A stretch of 40,652 bases of DNA from CAZQEC01 sp964591565 (GCA_964591565.1 CAZQEC010000004.1:1-40652); one strand, 5' to 3'. Shown: positions 15,437 through 24,153, counted from the first letter of the stretch. Notes: a model not told the origin generated them from the letters alone. Made by a program: numbers and translations.

Positions 15437-16051
15437 ATGCCGAGTAAGAATTCGATTAAGCAATATATTCACGACGGGTATTACCACTTGTACAACCGTG
15501 GCGTCGAGAAACGACCGATTTTTCTTGACGACCAAGATTACCGCGTATTTCTTAAATTATTTGGATTATATTTATGTGAATCTGATCCAGATGAAATAAA
15601 CTTCCGTCCACATAAAGATTTGTCAGGATCGCTCGAACTTGTTGCATATTGTTTAATGCCAAATCATTTTCATCTTTTAGTAATACAGCATGACGAAAAA
15701 GGCATCACTGATCTGATGCGTTGTCTCACGACTAAATATGCCATGTATTTTAATCGACGATATAAAAGAGTCGGTGGTCTTTTTCAGGGCGTTTATAAGG
15801 CCGCATTGGTTCAGCAAGATGAATATTTAATGCACCTCTCTCGATATATTCATCGCAATCCTGATCAGTATAACTCTCCCGAATTATATCCATATTCTAG
15901 CTATCAGCACTACCTGTCCGACCCTCCAGAGTGGCTCAATCCTCGTCCAATACTTGAACTTTTTGCTGACAAATCGAGCTATCAAGACTTTGTTGAGTTT
16001 GTTGATGATGATTCTTTGTCTGCGATTGATCAGTTATTGCTTGATAATTAG
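15437..16051 (+). CDS. REP-associated tyrosine transposase (RAYT, Y1/HUH)
   Basis: 204 residues. Y1 single-strand transposase fold: HLYNRGVEKRPIF near the start, the HUH metal-binding motif in YCLMPNHFHLLV (HFH, about residues 75-77), and the tyrosine helix MRCLTTKYAMYFNRRYKRVG, whose Tyr should be the nucleophile. IHRNPDQY and the closing WLNPRPIL segments are also typical of TnpA-REP. It probably mobilises or maintains the REP palindromes that flank it and recur in the window. AGGAG precedes the ATG by one to two bases, tight. Its stop TAG is the first three bases of the right repeat. Confidence 0.92.
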   Translation: MPSKNSIKQYIHDGYYHLYNRGVEKRPIFLDDQDYRVFLKLFGLYLCESDPDEINFRPHKDLSGSLELVAYCLMPNHFHLLVIQHDEKGITDLMRCLTTKYAMYFNRRYKRVGGLFQGVYKAALVQQDEYLMHLSRYIHRNPDQYNSPELYPYSSYQHYLSDPPEWLNPRPILELFADKSSYQDFVEFVDDDSLSAIDQLLLDN

Positions 16052-16097
16052 GGTCTCTCCTTCAACAGGGTGCGACCCTGTGTAAGGAGTCTCCCTA
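16049..16097. repeat. Right REP-like end of the RAYT element
   Basis: AGGGTCTCTCCTTCAACAGG then GTGCGACCCTGTGT and AAGGAGTCTCCCTA; the inverse of the left end without its extra inner unit. Confidence 0.85.
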
Positions 16098-16133
16098 TTA
16101 TTGTGCAGAGCGCCAGCGAGCACTAATGAGCTA
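16098..16133. repeat. Inverted copy of segment 6836-6872
   Basis: TGTGCAGAGCGCCAGCGAGC followed by ACTAATGAGCTA; the reverse complement of the segment nested in the repeat before ileS, with a few changes. Confidence 0.6.
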
Positions 16134-16140
16134 CAAGCGA

Positions 16141-16452
16141 TTATTGGGCGGGTTCGATTGGGTTTTTGGCCTTAATCAAACTTTTGTAGGGCTCGTAAGA
16201 ACCAATTTGTAGAGGTAAAACACGTTCCGGGTGAGAATCACTACAATCGCAGTATCCATCGTTGCCTTGGATTGCGCCACAATGTGGACAAAAAAATGAT
16301 TCGGCATTATCCTTTAATAATTTTCCCCAAAAAAGTCCATCATTTATATCAACGGTCGGTATTGAATATGTTTCAATATTGCGAATCCGTGTTGTTGGAG
16401 CGCTTAGGTCGTCCATTTCCAACTGACCTGGGTTATGTTCGTGATGATTCAT
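16141..16452 (-). CDS. Small protein with zinc-binding cysteines, unknown function
   Basis: 103 residues. The central FFCPHCGAIQGNDGYCDCSD holds four Cys in a CxxC...CxC arrangement, a likely zinc site. N- and C-terminal parts are hydrophilic and unknown. AAGGAAA lies about seven bases before the ATG. It is divergent from dprA (42 bases between starts) and lies next to the RAYT element. I do not recognise a family. Confidence 0.55.
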   Translation of the reverse strand: MNHHEHNPGQLEMDDLSAPTTRIRNIETYSIPTVDINDGLFWGKLLKDNAESFFCPHCGAIQGNDGYCDCSDSHPERVLPLQIGSYEPYKSLIKAKNPIEPAQ

Positions 16453-16494
16453 AATTATTTCCTTATTTTTTCACTTTAGCTTACTATTTAAAAC

Positions 16495-17595
16495 ATGACA
16501 GATTCAAAACCACATATCAAGCCCGACATTAAAACGTTACTTGGCCTTTCGTGTTTTGGCAAAATTGGGCCACGCGGGTTCGCTAAATTGACCGCGGATA
16601 ATATCTCACTGAAAAATTTGACCGCTTCTCGCTTTACAAAAGCTGGCATTAAAGAGAATATCGCCAGCGAATGGTCGCAGTTCATCGAAAAATTTGATGT
16701 TGATTACGAGTTGGAACAACTGCAGAATCAAAAAATCAGTTTGATCACCTCTAACGACGAAGCTTATCCGCCGCTGTTGCGCGAAATTGCGGACCCACCG
16801 TTTTTGCTTTATGCGAAGGGTAATGTGAAATGCTTACATAAGCAAACTATGGCGGTGGTGGGTAGTCGCAAGCATACACATTATGGATCTCAAATTGTCG
16901 AAACGCTGGTACCGAGTTTAGCCATAGGGGGCGTAGTGGTGGTGTCTGGGCTAGCGTACGGCATTGATGCTTTGGCGCACCGTGCCACGCTCAAAGCAGG
17001 TCAACAAACCGCCGCCGTTGTGGCTTGCGGGCTTGATCGCATTTATCCAAGCGATCACATGAGTCTGGCTGAGGAAATTATCAAAAAAGACGGTGTCATA
17101 ATATCTGAATACGCGCTAGGCACGCCTCCCTTAAAACAGCACTTTCCAGCCCGCAATCGTATTATTGCTGGTGTGAGTAGTGGCACTTTGATAGTTGAAT
17201 GCGACGTGCAAAGCGGGGCAATGATTACCGCCCATCACGCGCTTGAGCAAAATCGCGATGTGTTTGCTGTCCCCGGGCCAATTACCAGCCCCCTATCAGC
17301 TGGTCCAAACGCTCTTTTGCGCATGGGGGCAATTCCAGTAGTTAGTGTGAGCGATTTGCTTGATTATCTTGGGTTGGCCAAAAATGTGGCGTTGGGTAAT
17401 CGTCAAGCAATTGATCGCACCTTATCAAAATTAGAGCGCGCCGTGTTTGAATTGTTATCGAATGAACCGCTACATGTTGACAGTCTGGTTGAAGCGTCTA
17501 AACTAGAAATGGCTGAAATTAATTCAGCTTTGTTGTTTTTAGAGGTGAAGGGGTTGATTAAAAACGTCGGCGCGGCCAATTATGTGAAGAGATAA
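16495..17595 (+). CDS. dprA: DNA processing protein DprA
   Basis: 366 residues. DprA protects incoming single-stranded DNA and loads RecA during natural transformation. The Rossmann-like core shows MAVVGSRKHTHYGSQIVETL, VSGLAYGIDALAHRATL, ISEYALGTPPLKQHFPARNR and VECDVQSGAMITAHHALEQN, all standard. An N-terminal SAM-like part precedes it and a winged-helix domain closes the protein (about 305-360). Together with surface pilus systems it would support DNA uptake, common in this radiation. The start is the only ATG near; no strong ribosome site. Confidence 0.95.
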   Translation: MTDSKPHIKPDIKTLLGLSCFGKIGPRGFAKLTADNISLKNLTASRFTKAGIKENIASEWSQFIEKFDVDYELEQLQNQKISLITSNDEAYPPLLREIADPPFLLYAKGNVKCLHKQTMAVVGSRKHTHYGSQIVETLVPSLAIGGVVVVSGLAYGIDALAHRATLKAGQQTAAVVACGLDRIYPSDHMSLAEEIIKKDGVIISEYALGTPPLKQHFPARNRIIAGVSSGTLIVECDVQSGAMITAHHALEQNRDVFAVPGPITSPLSAGPNALLRMGAIPVVSVSDLLDYLGLAKNVALGNRQAIDRTLSKLERAVFELLSNEPLHVDSLVEASKLEMAEINSALLFLEVKGLIKNVGAANYVKR

Positions 17596-17632
17596 AAAAC
17601 TCGAGGGCCCCGTGCAGTGCACAAGACCCTCG
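17594..17632 (-). terminator. Terminator of the second orphan RNA
   Basis: On the minus strand CGAGGGTC, inner GTGCA/TGCAC, GGCCCTCG, AG and six T. It abuts the dprA stop codon. Confidence 0.8.
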
Positions 17633-17717
17633 TCCATCCCCCGCCATCAACGATCCGGCGGCGTGTCTCCACCCGGCGTTTCCATTGTTCGTCCCTTTCG
17701 TGGGATATGTTGTTAAC
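17596..17717 (-). ncRNA. Second orphan minus-strand RNA unit
   Basis: About 120 bases between a consensus promoter (17752-17724) and a strong terminator (17632-17594). The 5' part contains ATGTT-AAC-AACAT and TCCC-ACGAAA-GGGA hairpins and the middle is GC-rich. A 12-codon ORF (METPGGDTPPDR, 17685-17647) has AAGGGA seven bases before its ATG, so the unit may be a small RNA or a micro-peptide gene. I cannot match it to a known RNA. Confidence 0.6.
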
Positions 17718-17723
17718 ATAGCC

Positions 17724-17752
17724 ATTGTATATCACTCTAGCATTTTTGTCAA
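17724..17752 (-). promoter_or_regulatory. Promoter of the second orphan RNA
   Basis: On the minus strand TTGACA (17752-17747), 17 bases, TACAAT (17729-17724). Confidence 0.8.
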
Positions 17753-17797
17753 TAGCTGAAATATATAAAGTCGTCATATTTACAAAAAGGAGTCCTA

Positions 17798-19975
17798 TTG
17801 TCCCAAGCGTTAATCATCGTTGAATCTCCAGCCAAGGCTAGAACCATTAGCCGTTTTTTAGGTTCAGGGTACAAAGTGATGGCTTCAATGGGGCATGTGC
17901 GCGACTTACCTCACTCAAAATTGGGTATAGACGTTGAACATCAGTTTGAGCCAACTTATGTTGTGCCACCGAAGGCGGAAGTGATTATTAAAGACCTGAA
18001 GCGCGCTATGGCTACTGCCAGTGCTTTATTTTTGGCGACAGACCCCGATCGGGAAGGTGAGGCGATTGCCTGGCATCTTAAAGAAGTCTTAAAACCGCGT
18101 GTTACGTGCTCACGTATTAGTTTTCACGAAATAACCAAAAGTGCCATTGAAAGTGCCATGAAAGTTGGACGAGCGATTGACGAAGATTTGGTTGATGCTG
18201 GGAGTGCTCGGCGCGCGCTCGATCGGTTGGTGGGATACTCGCTTTCACCACTGTTGTGGAAAAAAGTCGCGCGCGGCTTATCTGCGGGCAGGGTACAGTC
18301 AGTGGCGGTGCGACTCGTAGTGGATCGTGAGCGTGAAATTGAGGCATTCAAGAAAATTGAATATTGGTCGTTGATCGCTCTGCTGTCAAAAAAAGGCAAT
18401 GACATTCAATTTCCGGCCTCCATTATCTCAATTGATGATAAACCAGTTGGGCGTACTTCTTTGCAAGCAGATCAAGCTAAAAAATTGGAAACCAAACTCA
18501 AAAATGCCGATTATGCAGTTAAATCTGTTGAAAAAAAAGAAGTTAAACGCAGTCCGGCTCCGCCATTTACGACGTCTACTTTGCAACAAGAAGCAAACCG
18601 CAAATTGGGATTTAGTACCAAACGCACCATGACAGTTGCCCAGCATTTGTATGAAGATGGCCTCATTTCCTATATGCGTACCGATTCGGTGACGTTATCA
18701 TCCACAGCTCTTTTGGCCGCCAGGGAAGTGATTAAAGATGATTTTGGGGTTGATTTTTTGCCGCCACGTTCGCGCGTTTTTGCTAATCGTTCCAAAAACG
18801 CTCAAGAAGCTCACGAAGCCATTCGACCAGTGCGCTTGCAAGCCCGTCCGCACACTTTGAAAAGTGAGTTAGATAGTGGGGCACTAAGGTTGTACGAATT
18901 AATTTGGAAACGCACCATTGCCTCACAAATGAAAGAGGCCACTTTTGAGCGCACGACGGTCAACATTGCGGCCGAAAATTGCTTATTTCGCGCTAATGGT
19001 CAAGTACCATTATTTTTGGGTTTTTTGAAGGTATATATTGAGGGTAAAGATGATGTGGAAGATGAGGTAGAGGGACTGTTGCCCGAAATGGCCGAAAACG
19101 ATCATTTGAAATTGCATAATTTGTTGGCTGAGCAACATTTTACTGAACCGCCTCCTCGCTACACCGAAGCAACATTAGTCAAAACTCTCGAGGAGTTAGG
19201 TATTGGTCGGCCATCAACGTACGCTCCAACACTCGGGGTCATTCAAACACGTGGCTATGTGTTATTAGAGGAGAAAAAGTTTTCGCCGACCGACATCGGA
19301 ACGCTAGTGTGTGATTTGCTAGTTGAGAATTTTCCCAGCATCGTTGATTTTCAATTTACGGCTGATTTAGAGAAAGAATTGGACGATATTGCTGAGGGGG
19401 TTCGGGGTCGCGTTGAGGTGTTACATAAGTTTTATGTACCTTTTGCAAAGTTATTAAAAGAAAAAGAAAAAGAGCTGGATAAAAAGGAATTAACGCAGGA
19501 GCAAACTGACGAAAAATGTCCCAAATGTGGCAAAGGTTTAGTGATAAAGATGGGGCGTTTTGGTAAGTTTTACGCCTGTTCGGCGTATCCGGAATGTGAT
19601 TACACCGACAATATTGGCAAAAAAGGCGATCCGGCACCCGAGCCCAAAGAGGTTGGGCGTAAGTGTCCATTGTGTCAAAATGAATTAGTGGAGCGCACCG
19701 GCAAGTACGGCAAGTTTGTGGGTTGTAGCCAGTTTCCAAAATGTCGCTACATTGAACAAAGTGAGCAAAAAATATCAGTTAAATGCCCGAAATGCCAAAA
19801 CCCTTTGACGCCGAAGCGCACCAAGCGCGGTAAAATATTTTGGGGTTGCTCGACTTATCCTAAATGCGATTTTGCCACGTGGAACGATCCCGTAAAATCT
19901 CCACCTACCATGGCGGACTACAAGCCGAAGCAAAGCAAGACAAAGACAGATAAATCATCATCCAGTGAGGGTTAA
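17798..19975 (+). CDS. topA: DNA topoisomerase I
   Basis: 725 residues from TTG at 17798 (AGGAG five bases upstream). Type IA enzyme that relaxes negative supercoils. TOPRIM domain with IVESPAKARTISRFLG at the N-terminus and DPDREGE near residue 82; catalytic Tyr292 in SYMRTDS; EAHEAIRPV and GIGRPSTYAPTL follow. The C-terminus carries three Cys4 zinc ribbons (CPKCGKGL...CSAYPEC, CPLCQNEL...CSQFPKC, CPKCQNPL...CSTYPKC, from about residue 573), as in many bacterial TopA. Confidence 0.96.
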   Translation: MSQALIIVESPAKARTISRFLGSGYKVMASMGHVRDLPHSKLGIDVEHQFEPTYVVPPKAEVIIKDLKRAMATASALFLATDPDREGEAIAWHLKEVLKPRVTCSRISFHEITKSAIESAMKVGRAIDEDLVDAGSARRALDRLVGYSLSPLLWKKVARGLSAGRVQSVAVRLVVDREREIEAFKKIEYWSLIALLSKKGNDIQFPASIISIDDKPVGRTSLQADQAKKLETKLKNADYAVKSVEKKEVKRSPAPPFTTSTLQQEANRKLGFSTKRTMTVAQHLYEDGLISYMRTDSVTLSSTALLAAREVIKDDFGVDFLPPRSRVFANRSKNAQEAHEAIRPVRLQARPHTLKSELDSGALRLYELIWKRTIASQMKEATFERTTVNIAAENCLFRANGQVPLFLGFLKVYIEGKDDVEDEVEGLLPEMAENDHLKLHNLLAEQHFTEPPPRYTEATLVKTLEELGIGRPSTYAPTLGVIQTRGYVLLEEKKFSPTDIGTLVCDLLVENFPSIVDFQFTADLEKELDDIAEGVRGRVEVLHKFYVPFAKLLKEKEKELDKKELTQEQTDEKCPKCGKGLVIKMGRFGKFYACSAYPECDYTDNIGKKGDPAPEPKEVGRKCPLCQNELVERTGKYGKFVGCSQFPKCRYIEQSEQKISVKCPKCQNPLTPKRTKRGKIFWGCSTYPKCDFATWNDPVKSPPTMADYKPKQSKTKTDKSSSSEG

Positions 19976-19998
19976 AAGCGAATTTATAGAAATACAGA

Positions 19999-20622
19999 AT
20001 GAAAAATATTTTACCAAAATCGATCGAAGTGTTAATCGAAGAACTGTCTCATTTGCCCGGTATCGGACCAAAGTCGGCTAGTCGATTAACTTTTGGTTTA
20101 CTGTCGCGTCGTGACTCGTTTATTGAAGACTTAAGCAATGCGCTCACGTCATTAAAATTAAACTTGCGACAGTGTTCTCGTTGTTTTATTATCACCGACT
20201 TGAGCGACACCTGTGTCGTATGTCAGGATACGTCGCGTGACCAAAAATTGGTCTGTGTGGTGGAAACGGCGCTAGATGTGGTAGCATTGGAACAGTCAGG
20301 TAGTTTTAATGGGGTCTATCACGTATTAGGTGGGGCAATTTCGCCCCTTGACGGCATTGGTCCAAATGATTTGCACATTAAAGAGTTAATTGGGCGATGT
20401 GATAAAGAGCGTTGGCAAGAGGTCATTTTGGCGACCAATCCTTCACTTGAGGGTGAGGCGACGACGCTTTATATTAATGATATGTTGAAAGACAAGCCCG
20501 TTGTCATTAGTCGAATTGCGCGTGGCTTGCCAATTGGGGGTAGTCTTGAGTATGCTGATGAGGTAACATTGCAAAGAGCCTTGGAAGGGCGACAATTAGT
20601 GAAAACGACGAAAGGTAAATAA
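19999..20622 (+). CDS. recR: Recombination protein RecR
   Basis: 207 residues, typical. The N-terminal helix-hairpin-helix (LSHLPGIGPKSASRLTFGLL), a Cys4 zinc finger (CSRC...CVVC, about 58-76) and a TOPRIM domain (VCVVETALDVVALEQSG...VILATNPSLEGEATTLYI) are in the right order. RecR works with RecO or RecF in loading RecA at gaps. It lies 23 bases after topA and three bases before the acidic zinc-ribbon gene, one transcription unit. Confidence 0.96.
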   Translation: MKNILPKSIEVLIEELSHLPGIGPKSASRLTFGLLSRRDSFIEDLSNALTSLKLNLRQCSRCFIITDLSDTCVVCQDTSRDQKLVCVVETALDVVALEQSGSFNGVYHVLGGAISPLDGIGPNDLHIKELIGRCDKERWQEVILATNPSLEGEATTLYINDMLKDKPVVISRIARGLPIGGSLEYADEVTLQRALEGRQLVKTTKGK

Positions 20623-20624
20623 AA

Positions 20625-20993
20625 ATGGCGAGTATAGATGGAATTTGTGAAGAGTGTGGCAACACTGGTTTAGTGGGTGAAACTTGTAGTTTTTGTGGTC
20701 ACAGCATTAAAGCCGTTGACGCCGATTTAGATCGTTTTGAGCATGAAGATAGCGTGGCTTTGCCAAAGCATCGCGCCAAGCATCTGATTGATGATTTGGA
20801 TGACGATCCCGATTTGGGCGTGCTCGAGGACGATGATTTAGAGGACGATTTAGATTTAAAAGATGGGGAAGTGGGTGCCGACACGGCTAGTTTAGAGGCG
20901 ATGGCGGAGGATGAAGACAAGACCGAAGATCGCGAAGGTGACTTACGGCGGGTTAATTTGGCCGAAGACGCCGATGAGGAGCTAGGGAATTGA
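20625..20993 (+). CDS. Zinc-ribbon protein with acidic tail, unknown function
   Basis: 122 residues. The first 25 hold a zinc ribbon (CEECGNTGLVGETCSFCG, four Cys). From about residue 50 on the sequence is extremely acidic, with runs such as DDLDDDPDLGVLEDDDLEDD, and probably disordered. It follows recR by three bases and is surely cotranscribed. I know no named family; a nucleic-acid or protein-binding adaptor would be a guess. The reading frame has no ribosome site of its own besides coupling to recR. Confidence 0.7.
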   Translation: MASIDGICEECGNTGLVGETCSFCGHSIKAVDADLDRFEHEDSVALPKHRAKHLIDDLDDDPDLGVLEDDDLEDDLDLKDGEVGADTASLEAMAEDEDKTEDREGDLRRVNLAEDADEELGN

Positions 20994-21002
20994 CGTCGCT
21001 TT

Positions 21003-21049
21003 AGGGAGGATCCTTGTTAAGGGTCTCACCCTGTGCAAGGAGTCTCCCT
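21003..21049. repeat. Solitary REP-like copy
   Basis: AGGGAGGATCCTTG ... CAAGGAGTCTCCCT inverted arms with a GGGTCTCACCC centre. Same family as the RAYT element ends. Confidence 0.75.
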
Positions 21050-21058
21050 TCTTCTAGG

Positions 21059-21095
21059 ACAAAAAAGCAGGGACCGCCCCGATTAGGGCGGTCCC
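21059..21095 (-). terminator. Terminator of the 21117-21512 gene
   Basis: On the minus strand GGGACCGCCC, loop, GGGCGGTCCC, TGC and six T. Ten perfect pairs. Confidence 0.85.
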
Positions 21096-21116
21096 GATGC
21101 TCGTCAGTGTGCCGCG

Positions 21117-21512
21117 TCACATGTAAGTGACTTGCTCGTCGATCTTGCGGTTGAGCTCGTCGCGCGATATCGTCACTGTGAGTTCGCACAAACACAGTGC
21201 GTCATACAAAAGTCGATAAGCCAGCCCACTCATATGCACTTGTGCGGCATGCGCGGAAGGCCACATGCCAGAAAGCTCGTCGTTTTTATTGTACAACTTG
21301 AGCAGACTAGTTGTGGCGCGATGTATCTCCACCATCTCATCTCGGCACGTGCCCAATAGCTGATCGATCACCTTTCGGGCGACCCAGAGCACTACATCTG
21401 GGGCTGTCGAGTTTATGGCAGTGGCAAAACTGGCGATGTTAGCATCATAATCGCCGGTGATCTGAACCGTGCGATCATTTCCTCGATCGTTGTGATCGGT
21501 AATGATTAGCAT
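21117..21512 (-). CDS. Cytoplasmic protein of unknown function
   Basis: 131 residues from ATG 21512 (AGGA about ten bases upstream; a TTG 30 bases earlier is in frame but poorer). No signal peptide. It reads as a mixed alpha/beta start (MLIITDHNDRGNDRTVQITG) followed by helices (ATAINSTAPDVVLWVARKVI, ATTSLLKLYNKNDELSGMWP, LAYRLLYDALCLCELTVTIS). No motif is recognised. It has its own consensus promoter and terminator, opposed to the surrounding genes. Confidence 0.65.
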   Translation of the reverse strand: MLIITDHNDRGNDRTVQITGDYDANIASFATAINSTAPDVVLWVARKVIDQLLGTCRDEMVEIHRATTSLLKLYNKNDELSGMWPSAHAAQVHMSGLAYRLLYDALCLCELTVTISRDELNRKIDEQVTYM

Positions 21513-21604
21513 ACTCAATTTCCTCAATCCTTTCCTTCTCAAATGCGCGGGGAACTGTTTCCTGAGCGCGGGTTGATGATGTTCAAGGTCACAAGACGAA
21601 AGAT

Positions 21605-21634
21605 ATTGTACACCTCATTTACCTACATTGTCAA
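21605..21634 (-). promoter_or_regulatory. Promoter of the 21117-21512 gene
   Basis: On the minus strand TTGACA (21634-21629), 18 bases, TACAAT (21610-21605). Confidence 0.8.
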
Positions 21635-21688
21635 GCACGTTGAAAAAGATAGATACGGTAAACTACATCCGTATGGACGTTAATTATG

Positions 21689-21732
21689 GGCGCGAGGAAT
21701 GAAATGACGATCGTCTAATGAGCACTAGCGAG
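21689..21732. repeat. Dispersed repeat, left copy of an inverted pair
   Basis: GCGAGGAATGAAATGACGAT then CGTCTAATGAGC and ACTAGCGAG. Inverted, diverged copy at 25219-25264. Confidence 0.6.
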
Positions 21733-21751
21733 TATCGTATCTACTTATGGG

Positions 21752-21785
21752 TAGATTGCCACGTCGCTTCGTTCCTCGCAATGAC
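21752..21785. repeat. Half copy of the GTCATTGCGAG palindromic repeat
   Basis: TAGATTGCCACGTCGCTTCG then TTCCTCGCAATGAC. It equals the right arm of the complete element at 36442-36521. The rest of 21543-21915 holds only this, the repeat at 21689 and the promoter listed; I see no further gene. Confidence 0.65.
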
Positions 21786-21915
21786 ATTCTTACTTAAACA
21801 AGCTCCGCAAATGTCCGCACTTTTATGACAAACGGTGCATCATTATATTTGCGGAAAAGGTGGATTATACATCATAGGGCTGTTTATGACGGGCGCAATA
21901 TGGTACAAAGAATAC

Positions 21916-23259
21916 ATGCTGAAATTACGTAACACTTTATCGAAAAAAATCGAATCGTTTCCGACGTTAAATGAAATCGAGTTGCGCCCGAAAGATCAGC
22001 AATTTGTGAGCATCTACACCTGCGGGCCGACTGTTTACGACTACGCCAGCATTGGCAACTTTTCGGCGTATTTAATGGCCGATTTGGTCAAGCGTTATCT
22101 TAAATATCTAAATTATCCAGTTAAGCATATTATTAACATCACCGACGTTGGACATTTGGTGGCTGATGCGGATGTGGCTGGTGAAGATAAATTGGAGCAA
22201 GCGGCTAAAAAAGAAGGGATTGATCCAGCTCAAATTGCTGAAAAATACACTAAACAATTTTTGGCAGACGCAGATGCGTTGGGAATTACGGCTGAAGAAT
22301 GGCCAAAAGCGACTGATCACATTGCTGAAATGATTGCCATCATCGAAAAATTGGTTAAAAACAATTTTGCTTACGAAGTTCAATCTGGCGTTTATTTTGA
22401 TGTGACCAAGTCAAAACATTATGGGGCATTATCTGGTAACTCTCTCGAACAATTGAAAGCAGGTGCTCGGGTCGAAATCCACAAAGATAAAAAACATCCG
22501 GCCGATTTTGCTTTATGGAAGTTAAATCAGCCAGAGCATTTACAGCAATGGGATTCGCCGTGGGGTAAGGGCTACCCGGGTTGGCACATTGAATGTTCGG
22601 CTATGAGTATGAAATATCTCGGCGACCAAATTGATATTCACACTGGTGGCGAGGACAACATTTTTCCACACCACGAATGCGAAATTGCCCAGTCTGAAAG
22701 TTTTAGCGGCAAAACGCCGTTTGTGCGTTTTTGGTTACATCGGCAATTTTTAACGGTGGATGGGCAAAAAATGAGCAAAAGTTTGGGCAATACTTATCGC
22801 CTGCAAGATATAATTGACAAGGGGTTTGAACCAGCCGATTTTCGCATGCTAGTTTTATCAGCTCATTATCGCACCGGGGTAAACTTTACTTGGGAGGCGA
22901 TGAAGGCAGCACGGGCTAGACGATTGAACTGGAAGCAAATGGCGGTTAAACATCAAAACGCCGGATCGGTGGATATCCTAACATCCGCGCTAAATAATGA
23001 TCTCAATACCTCAGTCGCTTTTGCGGCCATTGAAGCAGAGCCGAGTGCTGATGTCTTAAAAGCGGCAGACGCCATTTTTGGCTTAGATTTATTCACGGTT
23101 GCGGAAATATCGAATGAGATGATCAAAAAAGCCGAAGAGTTAGATCAAGCACGCATCAATAATAATTATCAATTAGCGGATCAAATACGCGCCGAGATTA
23201 TTAAACAGGGATACGAGGTTACTACCGCTAAATCGGGTACGAAATTACGCCGAAAATAA
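21916..23259 (+). CDS. cysS: Cysteinyl-tRNA synthetase
   Basis: 447 residues from ATG 21916, giving the family start MLKLRNTLSKKIESF; the frame is open upstream and an ATG at 21886 has AGGG before it. Class I enzyme charging tRNA-Cys. CGPTVYDYASIGN (Cys36 is a zinc ligand; ASIGN is the HIGH motif), GWHIECSAMS and HHECE hold the other zinc ligands, and KMSKSLGN is at about 285. The C-terminal helical part is short. Transcribed with no close partner; aquaporin follows after 140 bases. Confidence 0.95.
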   Translation: MLKLRNTLSKKIESFPTLNEIELRPKDQQFVSIYTCGPTVYDYASIGNFSAYLMADLVKRYLKYLNYPVKHIINITDVGHLVADADVAGEDKLEQAAKKEGIDPAQIAEKYTKQFLADADALGITAEEWPKATDHIAEMIAIIEKLVKNNFAYEVQSGVYFDVTKSKHYGALSGNSLEQLKAGARVEIHKDKKHPADFALWKLNQPEHLQQWDSPWGKGYPGWHIECSAMSMKYLGDQIDIHTGGEDNIFPHHECEIAQSESFSGKTPFVRFWLHRQFLTVDGQKMSKSLGNTYRLQDIIDKGFEPADFRMLVLSAHYRTGVNFTWEAMKAARARRLNWKQMAVKHQNAGSVDILTSALNNDLNTSVAFAAIEAEPSADVLKAADAIFGLDLFTVAEISNEMIKKAEELDQARINNNYQLADQIRAEIIKQGYEVTTAKSGTKLRRK

Positions 23260-23401
23260 TATCGTCGGGCGAACTTAATAAACTGACGTTTTAGTTGCTC
23301 ATTTCATTCGCAACAATCAACCAGCTCTTGCATTATGTAAACCATTTGCAGTAAGGTAAAATCAAACAAGAGTTCAAGCAAAATAATCAAAGGAGTAATG
23401 T

Positions 23402-24130
23402 ATGTTCGAAAGTGGCATTGGCAAAAAATTGGTAGCCGAATATTTGGGGGCGTTTATTCTGACTGCGGCGATTGTTTTTCCGGCAATTGCTCTGCGTAAC
23501 GCTGGTTTAGGGGCGTTTCTGTTCATTATGTTTACGGCTGGTCTTGGTATGGCGCTCATTACATGGTTATTTCGTGACGTTAGTGGCGCTCATGCTAATC
23601 CCGCGGTTACTTTTGCCATGATGGTGCTTAAGAAAACTTCCGTTGTGACGGGCGTGCTGTATTGGATCGTCCAAATGGCTGGGGCAATGGGCGCGGTATT
23701 GTATGCGAAGGCCACGTTTATGGTGGAGGGCTCAAGTGCGGCTGATCTTGGCAATTTGGGTGCGGCTTTGCCAGTACCAGATTATAAGGATTTTCAAGTA
23801 ATGATGGCTGAGGCGATTGGGGTGTTTTTGCTGGTATCGGTGGTGTTAGCGGTGATGCACGTGAAGGATAAAGTGCAAGCTGGTTTGGCGATTGGTTTTG
23901 CTTTGCTTGTGGGTGTGGTAATGACCGCGCCAATTTCGGGTGGGGCACTTAACCCAGCTCGTGCGTTTGCGTCAATTATTGCCGCCGATGTGTATCAGCA
24001 ATCTCACTTATTATTTTACATAGTGGCACCATTAATTGGAGCGTTAGTGGCGGCGATCGTACATCTATTTTTCGAGGGCGAACGCTGGTCGCTCGACTTT
24101 TTGAAACTTAAGGCGACCCGTACTAAGTAA
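23402..24130 (+). CDS. Aquaporin / MIP family channel
   Basis: 242 residues, six membrane spans. Both half-helix motifs are intact: HANPAVT with Asn66 and LNPARAF with Asn184. The MIP fold conducts water or small neutral solutes. The arginine after the second NPA (NPAR) is the selectivity-filter residue; the glycerol-type NPARD aspartate is not present (NPARAF), which favours a water channel. AAAGGAG precedes the ATG well. It is followed by a terminator at 24154. An aquaporin is not a standard gene for such reduced genomes, so transfer is possible. Confidence 0.9.
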   Translation: MFESGIGKKLVAEYLGAFILTAAIVFPAIALRNAGLGAFLFIMFTAGLGMALITWLFRDVSGAHANPAVTFAMMVLKKTSVVTGVLYWIVQMAGAMGAVLYAKATFMVEGSSAADLGNLGAALPVPDYKDFQVMMAEAIGVFLLVSVVLAVMHVKDKVQAGLAIGFALLVGVVMTAPISGGALNPARAFASIIAADVYQQSHLLFYIVAPLIGALVAAIVHLFFEGERWSLDFLKLKATRTK

Positions 24131-24153
24131 TAATTAATCAGTTAAAAGTTCAC

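Larger units (their letters stand above)
15355..16097. mobile_element. RAYT element: REP-type ends around a Y1 transposase
   Basis: The ends are perfect 14-base inverted repeats, TAGGGAGACTCCTT at 15355-15368 and AAGGAGTCTCCCTA at 16084-16097. Inside each end lie further palindromes ACAGGGTCGCACCCTGT / CAGGGTGCGACCCTG. The transposase gene fills the middle. Isolated copies of the same palindromes occur at 21003, 26015, 26201 and 28394. Confidence 0.85.

Noticed and set aside
17580..17777. 65-residue ORF on the minus strand
   Set aside because: It starts upstream of the promoter, spans the promoter and the terminator; the unit is better read as RNA or a 12-codon ORF.
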